Source: an uncultured Rhodospirillales bacterium
Lineage (GTDB): Bacteria; Pseudomonadota; Alphaproteobacteria; RF32; CAG-239
Assembly: GCA_902763185.1 (NCBI GenBank)
Contig: CACWQT010000011.1
Span: forward strand, 1-41,102
Direction of reading: 5' to 3'
DNA: 41,102 nucleotides
Each line of letters begins with the position of its first letter. The stretch's first letter is position 1. Of the stretch, positions 16,054 to 21,852 are shown one piece after another. The notes below the pieces were generated by a model. It ran no database searches, was not told the DNA's origin, and saw only the letters and a list, made by a program, of their open reading frames with translations. A program made the translations under genes and the position numbers.

Positions 16054-16788
16054 ATGGCAAAGTATTATAGCTTTGTTGTCGCAGTGTGTAGCATACTGTT
16101 GACAACCTCCTGTGGTTCGGGGAGTAACAACAGAACTATGGAAAACAGTAAGGGTTTGCTTGCAGAAGTAACCCAAGTGATTAATGGTGACACGCTTTAT
16201 GGCGTCCGCACTATCTTTGACACGATTCAGGTCGTGCCATTTGAGAAGTGGGATTCCATTAAGGCGGTAAGCCCAGAGGTGGTGTGTGCCTATAAGTCTG
16301 GCTCTATGTATGCCTATACGGCAAAAGGCCAGCAGATGGGCAAAGGGGCTCTCAGTGAGCTTTTGATCATCACCACTTCATCAGCTGATAGTACCACATT
16401 TTATCGTGGTGTAGAAGCCGAAAATCAGTCTGTTTTCTATTTCCCTGCGGCTAATGCAGTCATTGACGGTGTCAGTGATATGTATATTGGTCGCACCGTG
16501 GCTTTCTTTGAGACCAGCCGCGGTTGGGATATCAGAAATTACGACGGGGCTTTGCTTTGGCAGGTGGAGAGTGCTGATATGGTTATTCTTCGTCGCATTT
16601 ATGCGGAGGAAGAGACCATGCAGGTCGCTCTTCTGAACAAGGCAGGAGCCGAGATTTACGACACCAAGGGAGAGCTCGTGAGGGAGGTTCCAATGGCGGA
16701 GTGGAAGAAGGCGACTAGGAGCTTCCGCCGTGAGGCAAAAATAGGTTCTGCCAACTATGGCGAGCTGGATGTCAACTACCAGTTCTAG
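16054..16788 (+). CDS. Lipoprotein with WG-repeat-like domain
   Basis: The product has 244 residues. Its N-terminus is a lipoprotein signal, with hydrophobic SFVVAVCSILLTT and lipobox LTTSC (Cys near 22), then a Gly/Ser/Asn linker. The mature part is beta-rich, with patterns such as DTLYGV, YFPAANAVIDGV, IRNYDGALLW and IYDTKGELVREVP that recall WG repeats. It is a paralog of the 17148 gene, with shared spacing of these motifs. No Shine-Dalgarno is present (ACAAGTACAATT before the ATG), unlike the core genes here, and codon choice (AGG, CTC, GAG) is different. A foreign, perhaps Bacteroidota-like, origin is possible. Likely anchored in a membrane, facing the periplasm or the surface. Function unknown. 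Confidence 0.8.
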   Translation: MAKYYSFVVAVCSILLTTSCGSGSNNRTMENSKGLLAEVTQVINGDTLYGVRTIFDTIQVVPFEKWDSIKAVSPEVVCAYKSGSMYAYTAKGQQMGKGALSELLIITTSSADSTTFYRGVEAENQSVFYFPAANAVIDGVSDMYIGRTVAFFETSRGWDIRNYDGALLWQVESADMVILRRIYAEEETMQVALLNKAGAEIYDTKGELVREVPMAEWKKATRSFRREAKIGSANYGELDVNYQF

Positions 16789-16804
16789 GGAGCCTATTAA
16801 ATTC

Positions 16805-16842
16805 GGGGTTGAGGGTGCGCATGCATCCCCAACCCTTTTTTT
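16805..16842 (+). terminator. Rho-independent terminator after the 16054 gene
   Basis: GGGTTG ... CAACCC with an inner GGGTG/ATCCC pairing, followed by seven T residues. Confidence 0.85.
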
Positions 16843-16855
16843 GGGGAAATATGGT

Positions 16856-16906
16856 TTCACCCTCTCTGTCACCTCCGGTGACATCTCCCCCGTCTGAGGG
16901 GGAGAA
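16856..16906. repeat. Dispersed two-hairpin palindrome (CCCTCTCTGTC family), copy 3
   Basis: First hairpin GTCACC-tcc-GGTGAC, second TCTCCCCC-gtctga-GGGGGAGA. Compared with copy 1 (GTCGC/GCGAC), the stem bases differ on both arms in a matched way. Confidence 0.85.
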
Positions 16907-16914
16907 TGAGAGAC

Positions 16915-16965
16915 AATTTGAAGACCCCTGATTTCGCTCGTTCCTAGCTTTTGGGGTGACGGTTA
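16915..16965. repeat. Dispersed GATCCCTGA/GGGATGAC repeat, diverged copy
   Basis: AATTTGAAGACCCCTGA ... TTTTGGGGTGACGG. The two stem ends have changed together (ATCCCT/AGGGAT elsewhere, ACCCCT/TGGGGT here). Confidence 0.75.
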
Positions 16966-16989
16966 AGGGGGACAGACTTAAGGTAGAAA

Positions 16990-17040
16990 GCTCCCCTTAT
17001 GAGAAGGGGAACGTGTATGTGTGTGGCTCATAAGGGGGAG
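16990..17040. repeat. CTCCCCTTAYGAG palindrome, copy 1
   Basis: GCTCCCCTTATGAG pairs with CTCATAAGGGGGAG around a GT-rich loop. A relative with a different inner stem lies at 19689-19740. The rest of the gap 16789-17147 is AT-rich and holds the promoter at 17078. Confidence 0.75.
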
Positions 17041-17077
17041 AAGATTAAGGCGAGGGAGAATAATGGTGAAAAAATGC

Positions 17078-17105
17078 TTGATTTTTGTCTAAAATCTGCT
17101 ATACT
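17078..17105 (+). promoter_or_regulatory. Promoter of the 17148 gene
   Basis: TTGATT (17078-17083), 16-base spacer TTTGTCTAAAATCTGC, TATACT (17100-17105). The block is shared with the promoter at 594-621. Confidence 0.7.
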
Positions 17106-17147
17106 TCTTTTTGATATTTCTTATTATAAATTAAACATAAATGCCTT

Positions 17148-17864
17148 ATGAAAAGAATTGTGTTTTGGAGACTGATGCTCGTTGTAGCAATCCTCTCCGT
17201 AGCGTGTGTGTTGTCTTCGTGTGGCGGATTGCCTGAGGACATTAAGTTAAATGATCAGCTCGTCGCATTTGCCGAGTTTGGTGAAACTAATGACACTCTG
17301 TGGGGTGTTAAAGACTCTTTCGGACTGGTTGTGAAACCGGGGCGGTATAACAAAGTCGGTATGGTTGATTCAGTCATCGCATGTGAGGGCAAAGACGACA
17401 ACTTGACCTATGCGTTCACTGAGAAGGGGGCGTATATAGGAAAGTTTGAGATGTTTACCCACTGGACTGAAAACGGGGATTATTACCTTGGGGTGAAGTA
17501 TAAGGATCGCACTTTCTACTTTCCTAAAAGCGGGGATATCGTTAAAGTGGACGGAGTCCACTTCGGCTTAAAGGCGATGTTCATTGATGTTGAGGGGAAA
17601 TGTGAAATCCGCGACTACGAGGGGAAATGTCTGTGGAAATTGCCGACAAAAGATGCCATTATCTTCAAAGAGGCAGGGCAGGATGAGTATTACATCTTTG
17701 CGCCGGAAGACTGGAGCAAGCCGCCGTTTGATGTATTTGATGTGAACGGTAAGCTCATTAAAAAAGTTCCCTATCCGCAGTATCGTAAGCTAATTCAGCG
17801 TGCGACGGCGCTCAAAGCCTTTAACACCGTTGCGGTGGAAGAGGCAGCGCATGTTCTGAAGTAA
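17148..17864 (+). CDS. Lipoprotein with WG-repeat-like domain, paralog of the 16054 product
   Basis: The product has 238 residues. A lipoprotein signal has hydrophobic LMLVVAILSVACVL and lipobox LSSC (Cys near 25). A WG-type unit is clear: LWGVKDSFGLVVKPGRYNKV. Later segments YYLGVKYKDRTFYFP, VDGVHFG, IRDYEGKCLWKLP and VFDVNGKLIKKVP line up with the neighbouring lipoprotein. There is no SD before ATG 17148 (AACATAAATGCCTT). It has its own promoter and a terminator, so the two paralogs are separate units. Function unknown; WG-repeat proteins often act at surfaces or in protein binding. Confidence 0.82.
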   Translation: MKRIVFWRLMLVVAILSVACVLSSCGGLPEDIKLNDQLVAFAEFGETNDTLWGVKDSFGLVVKPGRYNKVGMVDSVIACEGKDDNLTYAFTEKGAYIGKFEMFTHWTENGDYYLGVKYKDRTFYFPKSGDIVKVDGVHFGLKAMFIDVEGKCEIRDYEGKCLWKLPTKDAIIFKEAGQDEYYIFAPEDWSKPPFDVFDVNGKLIKKVPYPQYRKLIQRATALKAFNTVAVEEAAHVLK

Positions 17865-17881
17865 AGCGTTACTTCAAAAAG

Positions 17882-17920
17882 AAAAAGACCGGTAGTTCTA
17901 AACTATCGGTCTTTTCTTTT
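17882..17920. terminator. Bidirectional terminator between the 17148 gene and the minus-strand 17935-18165 gene
   Basis: AAAAAGACCGGTAGTT-ctaa-AACTATCGGTCTTTTC. An A-run before and a T-run after the stem suit both strands; it serves the two converging genes. Confidence 0.88.
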
Positions 17921-17934
17921 AGGTGAAAAGTTTT

Positions 17935-18165
17935 TCACTTGCCATTGGTCGGTGTTGCTTCAGAGGAGAGCTCATCTGTTTCAATCTCTTGTTCATTATA
18001 CATTGAGAAGCCTTTTTTGAGATCTTCGGCAATAGCCTCTAAGGTGCGCTTGAAGCACTTCTTTTCATAACGGATGAAAGCGCGACCGGCAACAGTCAAA
18101 CAAACGAAGCCGGCAACAAAGCCGATAAGCCCCACCACAGGAACTGGAATTTTCTTTTCTTTCAT
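17935..18165 (-). CDS. Small single-pass membrane protein (76 aa)
   Basis: The product begins MKEKKIPVPVVGLIGFVAGF. One hydrophobic helix (residues 8-28) is followed by a basic stretch (RYEKKCFKR) and an acidic/Ser/Thr-rich tail. The ATG has only AT-rich sequence upstream and no SD, as for the two lipoprotein genes near it. No family is recognised. It shares a terminator with the 17148 gene. Confidence 0.6.
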   Translation of the reverse strand: MKEKKIPVPVVGLIGFVAGFVCLTVAGRAFIRYEKKCFKRTLEAIAEDLKKGFSMYNEQEIETDELSSEATPTNGK

Positions 18166-18308
18166 AATCTTAAATAATTAAATTAAAGTATTTTGTTAAA
18201 AATTCAATCAACTTAAACACCCAATAATTGTTGAGTGATAATAATACGGTATTGTGCCAACTATGACAGAATTTGTTTTAAATGTAAAGGGAAAAGTTTG
18301 GGGTTAAA

Positions 18309-18350
18309 CTTCGTTTTTTTATTAAAAGGCTCGCTCGCACGGGCGGCAGG
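18309..18350. repeat. CTTCG-T-run-CTCGCACGGGCGGCAGGG repeat, copy 1
   Basis: CTTCG, a T-run, TTAAAAGGCTCGCTCGCAC and GGGCGGCAGGG. A second copy lies at 19104-19144. The gap 18166-18432 otherwise contains AT-rich DNA with a weak TTATAA near 18407 and no gene. Confidence 0.65.
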
Positions 18351-18432
18351 GATTTAACTTTTTTTTAAACAAGTGGCGTTATTATCTGAATAGATTTTGG
18401 TATTATAAATTTTTGCGGTTAGGAGAATAATA

Positions 18433-19044
18433 ATGGTAGAAAAAAACTTAACAGATAAAATACAAGGTAAAGCGGAAGCCTTTTTGAAAGAGCTTGAGGT
18501 CTATGTAGTAAGAGCACAGCAAGAGTTTGATTTACATGTGAAGGCAGGTAAGGCTTTTAGCAAGAAAGCTACTATCGCATTATTTAAGAAAATAGCTAAT
18601 CAGCTAGATAAAACACAGTTAACCGTTGGGGATGTTGAAAAATATCTCCCGAAATCGGAGTTTGATGATGTTTTAACTTCAGGTTTGACGGCAAAAGAAT
18701 ATGATGCTTTACAAGAAAAAAGAAAAAAACAGAAAGTATCTAATTTCATAAAAGAAAATCTTCCGGCAATTGATAAGGGAGATGAAGCGGTATTAAAAAA
18801 ATTTGCAAATCAGTTTGGAGTGAATAATCTTTCGGAAATTCCTCAAGCGATACTCAGTTTACAAAAGAGAGCTTTACAAACAGCTCTAAAGGAAACATCG
18901 CAAATGGTCCAAAAGCCGTTAGCACATGCAGAAGAGGGGCGGCTTACGGAAAGAATGGATAAAAGATCTAAAACTAAGACGGCAAAGGGAAATTCAAAAT
19001 CTGCGGTTAGGGTTGTTTATAATCGGACTGAGAATACGCTTTAA
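18433..19044 (+). CDS. Hypothetical helical protein (203 aa)
   Basis: AGGAG precedes ATG 18433. The product is soluble, Lys/Glu-rich and almost wholly helical, with a coiled-coil-like N-terminal half (KIQGKAEAFLKELEVYVVRAQQ...). A basic tail (MDKRSKTKTAKGNSKSAVR) resembles nucleic-acid-binding or disordered ends. There is no signal peptide. No family is recognised. It stands alone between repeats, upstream of the initiator tRNA and transcribed toward it. Confidence 0.75.
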   Translation: MVEKNLTDKIQGKAEAFLKELEVYVVRAQQEFDLHVKAGKAFSKKATIALFKKIANQLDKTQLTVGDVEKYLPKSEFDDVLTSGLTAKEYDALQEKRKKQKVSNFIKENLPAIDKGDEAVLKKFANQFGVNNLSEIPQAILSLQKRALQTALKETSQMVQKPLAHAEEGRLTERMDKRSKTKTAKGNSKSAVRVVYNRTENTL

Positions 19045-19086
19045 TAGAATAAATGATAACTATGTATATTCTATTGATTTTATAAT

Positions 19087-19104
19087 GCGGAGGAAGGTTT
19101 GAGC
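19087..19104. repeat. Partial copy of the tRNA-fMet 3' end, copy 1
   Basis: GCGGAGGAAGGTTTGAGC matches the start of the tRNA gene as read on this strand (GCGGAGGAAGGATTTGAACC at 19451). A second partial copy is at 19278. Confidence 0.5.
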
Positions 19105-19144
19105 TTCGCTTTTTTTTAAAGCTTACTCGCACGGGCGGCAAGGG
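19104..19144. repeat. CTTCG-T-run-CTCGCACGGGCGGCAAGGG repeat, copy 2
   Basis: Same plan as 18309-18350; it begins where the tRNA-like fragment ends. Together they form a composite non-coding block. Confidence 0.6.
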
Positions 19145-19218
19145 CGGCCCTGCACCCATCACTTTAAAGTCTTACAGATAAGAATGCTTTGGCTTTCGTG
19201 GGCATAAGTTTATAATTT

Positions 19219-19267
19219 TCACCCTCTCTGTCGGCTTCGCCGCCATCTCCCCCGTCAAGGGGGAGAT
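19219..19267. repeat. Dispersed two-hairpin palindrome (CCCTCTCTGTC family), copy 4
   Basis: First stem GTCGGC-ttc-GCCGCC, second TCTCCCCC-gtcaa-GGGGGAGA. Confidence 0.8.
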
Positions 19268-19277
19268 AAAAGTTTAT

Positions 19278-19295
19278 GCGGAGGAAGGGTTTGGC
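19278..19295. repeat. Partial copy of the tRNA-fMet 3' end, copy 2
   Basis: GCGGAGGAAGGGTTTGGC, again alike to the tRNA end. The DNA from here to about 19400 is GC-rich, with several short inverted segments (for example CGCCGC, GGTGAACC) and no gene. Confidence 0.5.
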
Positions 19296-19414
19296 TCGCT
19301 TTCAGCTCGCCGCCCCTGCGCTTGTTCGCTTTGCTCACCGCCGCACTCACGTTCGGCTCTCGCTTGTGGTGAACCAACTTCTTCGTTGCTTCAAGCCCTC
19401 TCTCTATAACCAAT

Positions 19415-19443
19415 AAAAAACCACCCACAAGGGGTGGTTTTTT
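19415..19443 (-). terminator. Terminator of the initiator tRNA
   Basis: Read on the minus strand: ACCACCCC-ttgt-GGGTGGT then TTTTTT, directly after the tRNA 3' CCA. The stem also has an A-run on the other side, so it may work in both directions. Confidence 0.9.
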
Positions 19444-19445
19444 AT

Positions 19446-19522
19446 TGGTTGCGGAGGAAGGATTTGAACCAACGACCTCCAGGTTATGAGCCTGGCGAGC
19501 TACCGGGCTGCTCTACTCCGCG
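19446..19522 (-). tRNA. Initiator tRNA-fMet (CAT anticodon)
   Basis: The 77-base gene begins CGCGGAGTAGAGCAG, has anticodon loop CTCATAA, and ends in an encoded CCA (19446-19448). It is the initiator and not the elongator, because base 1 (C) faces base 72 (A) unpaired, and the T arm holds GGTTCAAATCC. The anticodon stem reads CCAGG/CCTGG, so pairs 29-41 to 31-39 are A-U, G-C, G-C instead of the usual three G-C pairs; departures from the triple G-C rule are known in some alphaproteobacteria and mycoplasmas. Own promoter at 19561-19589 and terminator at 19415-19443. Confidence 0.96.
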
Positions 19523-19560
19523 ATAGATACAACTGCTGTTTTTTTTTAACAACGTTCAGA

Positions 19561-19589
19561 GATATAACGCTCAAAAAAATAATTGTCAA
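19561..19589 (-). promoter_or_regulatory. Promoter of tRNA-fMet
   Basis: On the minus strand TTGACA (19584-19589), 17-base spacer, TATATC (19561-19566), about 38 bases upstream of the tRNA. Consensus -35. Confidence 0.78.
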
Positions 19590-19606
19590 TAATATTTTTT
19601 AATCTT

Positions 19607-19634
19607 TTGCATAAAATTATTCGTGTGGTATAAG
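19607..19634 (+). promoter_or_regulatory. Promoter of the lpxI-lpxB-comEC operon
   Basis: TTGCAT (19607-19612), 16-base spacer ending GTGG, TATAAG (19629-19634). It is divergent from the tRNA promoter. The leader of about 190 bases carries the palindrome at 19689. Confidence 0.6.
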
Positions 19635-19688
19635 TGTTGTAGCTTGGAGTGTTGAGGATTTGTGGTGATTTGTCACCCCCACCTTAAT

Positions 19689-19740
19689 CCTCCCCCCTCT
19701 AGTTACTCGCAACACCTATGTGTTGCTCGTAAGGGGGAGG
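19689..19740. repeat. CTCCCC...GGGGGAG palindrome, copy 2, in the lpxI leader
   Basis: CCTCCCCC faces GGGGGAGG, TTAC faces GTAA, GCAACA faces TGTTGC. The outer stem is like 16990-17040 while the inner stem differs. It lies in the probable lpxI leader. Confidence 0.75.
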
Positions 19741-19824
19741 AGACTTTAGGAATTGCCACGCGCTGTGGGCGCTCGCAATGGTGTCGGAACGAGGGGAACA
19801 AGAAATATTGTGAAAGTGGAGATT

Positions 19825-20691
19825 ATGAGTAAAGAAAATACAGAAATGTTATCGGAAGCCAATGAGCGAAAATTGGGCATTATCGCCGGGGGGGGTGATT
19901 TGCCGGAAAGACTTATTCTCTGGTGTAAAGAACATCAACGTCCGTATTATGCTTTGGCCATTAAAGACAATGCCGATGAAAAGGTTTTTGATGATACGAT
20001 TAACGGCGAGTGGATACGTCTCGGACAGGCCGGAACCGGTTTTAAACGTTTTAAGGATGAGGGGGTTAAAGATGTGGTGCTTATCGGTACAATCAAACGT
20101 CCGACACTCTCAGATTTGGTGCCGGATTTGCGCACGACCGCGTTTTTTGCTAAAATCGGGATGAAGTCTTTGGGTGATGACGGTATTCTCCGCGCGGTGA
20201 TTAAAGAAATTGAAGGCGAAGGGATGCGGGTTATCGGTATCCAAGAAGTGGTGCCGGATTTGTTGGTTCGTGAAGGTGTACTCACTAAAAAGAAACCGGA
20301 TAAAGAAGATGAGGCAGATATTGCGCGCGGTGTTGAAGTGGCGACAGCTTTAGGCAAACTTGATGTGGGGCAATCGGTGGTGGTGCAACAAGGGTTGGTT
20401 TTGGGTTCGGAAGGAATAGAGGGAACGGACAAACTTATCCTTCGCACCAAAGATTATGTGCGCAAAGGTAAGGCGCCGATTTTGGTAAAACTTAGAAAGC
20501 CGCAACAGGATATGCGTATAGACTTACCGACAATCGGGACGAGAACGGTTGAAAATGCCCATATCGCCGGTTTTAAGGGAATTGCCGTGCATGCCGGAAA
20601 CACGCTTATTGTTAACGAGAAAGAGGTGGTGAAGCTTGCCGATAAATACGGTATGTTTATTAAAGGGATTAAGCCTACGGAGTATGAATAA
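19825..20691 (+). CDS. lpxI: UDP-2,3-diacylglucosamine diphosphatase LpxI
   Basis: It hydrolyses UDP-2,3-diacylglucosamine to lipid X plus UMP, the fourth step of lipid A synthesis, on the cytoplasmic side of the inner membrane. The family marks are the N-terminal LGIIAGGGDLPERL, then VLIGTIKRPTL, SLGDDGILRAVI, and the C-terminal DLPTIGTRTVENAHIAGF, whose Asp is the metal/catalytic residue in LpxI. ATG 19825 is chosen, with GGAG just upstream; a TTG at 19753 in frame would add an unlikely Arg/Gly-rich leader. The protein then has 288 residues, near the family length. The stop overlaps the lpxB start (TAATG). LpxI, as opposed to LpxH, is typical of alphaproteobacteria. Confidence 0.95.
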   Translation: MSKENTEMLSEANERKLGIIAGGGDLPERLILWCKEHQRPYYALAIKDNADEKVFDDTINGEWIRLGQAGTGFKRFKDEGVKDVVLIGTIKRPTLSDLVPDLRTTAFFAKIGMKSLGDDGILRAVIKEIEGEGMRVIGIQEVVPDLLVREGVLTKKKPDKEDEADIARGVEVATALGKLDVGQSVVVQQGLVLGSEGIEGTDKLILRTKDYVRKGKAPILVKLRKPQQDMRIDLPTIGTRTVENAHIAGFKGIAVHAGNTLIVNEKEVVKLADKYGMFIKGIKPTEYE

Positions 20692-21848
20692 TGCTGATTT
20701 ATCTTATTGCAGGTGAGCCGTCGGGCGATATGATAGGGGCGCGGTTAATGCGGGCGCTCAAACGACAAGTGCCGGATGTTAAAATTATCGGTATCGGTGG
20801 CGAAAATATGGAGAAAGAGGGCTTGAAATCGCTGTTTGATATTTCGGATTTGGCGATTATGGGGCTGGCCGAAGTGATACCGAGTATTCCGAAGGTTTTA
20901 AGACATATCAAAGAGACCGTGGCAGATGTGGAAAAAAACAAGCCTGATGCGGTGATAACGATAGACAGTTGGAGTTTTTCGGCCAGAGTGCATAAGGCGA
21001 TTAGAGCGAAACATATCAAGGTGTTGCAGATGCATTATGTGGCGCCGCAAGTTTGGGCGTGGAAAAAGGGCAGGGCCAAGACGATGTATAAATACATTGA
21101 CCACCTGTTGACGCTGTTTCCGAATGAGCCGAAGTATTTTACGCCGTATCGGTTGCCGACGGACTTTGTGGGGCATCCGGTGGTGGAAAGCTCGATGATT
21201 AACGCTAAGGCGGAGGATTTTTTTAATAAATACAAAATCGGGGTAGAGGAAAAGGTGGTGCTATTGCTTCCGGGGTCAAGGCATAATGAAGTGGCACGGC
21301 TGTTGCCGGTGTTTTTAGAGGTGGCTGATGACTTAAAGCAAAAGCATCCGGAGCTTAAGTTTGTAATACCGACGGTTAAAACGGTGGCCGGTCGTGTCAA
21401 AGAAATGCTTAAACTAAAGGGCAAAGAGGATATATTGGTTTTAGAAACCCAAGAGGACAGATATGCGGCGGCTCAAGCGTCGGTGATGGCAATTGCGGCA
21501 TCAGGAACGGTGGCGCTTGAACTGGCTGTGGTTAACGTGCCACATTTGGTGGCGTATAAAGTGCCGGCATTGACGGCGTTTTTGGCGCGGCTTATTACCG
21601 ATATTAAGTATGTCAACCTGACCAATATCCTTTTAGACAAGCCGATTATCCCTGAGATGATACAAGAAAATTGTACCAAAGAGAAGTTAGCGGCGGTGGC
21701 GGAGGAATTGCTTGATAAAAAGAGTGCGCTATCTTTAACCGAACAAAAAGGGTTTAAGGAACTTCAAAAAGCGCTTGGAATGGGCGAACTTAAGCCCAGC
21801 GAAAAAGCGGCGAAAATCATCTTGAATTTGATTAAAAAAGAGGCGTAA
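20691..21848 (+). CDS. lpxB: Lipid-A-disaccharide synthase
   Basis: It joins UDP-2,3-diacylglucosamine and lipid X to form the lipid A disaccharide (GT19 family), at the inner membrane. The product has 385 residues, the usual size. Visible hallmarks are IAGEPSGDMIGARLM at the N-terminus, GIGGENM, LAIMGLAEVIP, ITIDSWSF, YVAPQVWAWKKGRAK, FVGHPVVES, LLPGSRHNEV and ASGTVALELAV near the nucleotide-binding site. It starts at an ATG overlapping the lpxI stop by one base, which implies translational coupling. comEC follows 4 bases later. Confidence 0.97.
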   Translation: MLIYLIAGEPSGDMIGARLMRALKRQVPDVKIIGIGGENMEKEGLKSLFDISDLAIMGLAEVIPSIPKVLRHIKETVADVEKNKPDAVITIDSWSFSARVHKAIRAKHIKVLQMHYVAPQVWAWKKGRAKTMYKYIDHLLTLFPNEPKYFTPYRLPTDFVGHPVVESSMINAKAEDFFNKYKIGVEEKVVLLLPGSRHNEVARLLPVFLEVADDLKQKHPELKFVIPTVKTVAGRVKEMLKLKGKEDILVLETQEDRYAAAQASVMAIAASGTVALELAVVNVPHLVAYKVPALTAFLARLITDIKYVNLTNILLDKPIIPEMIQENCTKEKLAAVAEELLDKKSALSLTEQKGFKELQKALGMGELKPSEKAAKIILNLIKKEA

Positions 21849-21852
21849 GAAA

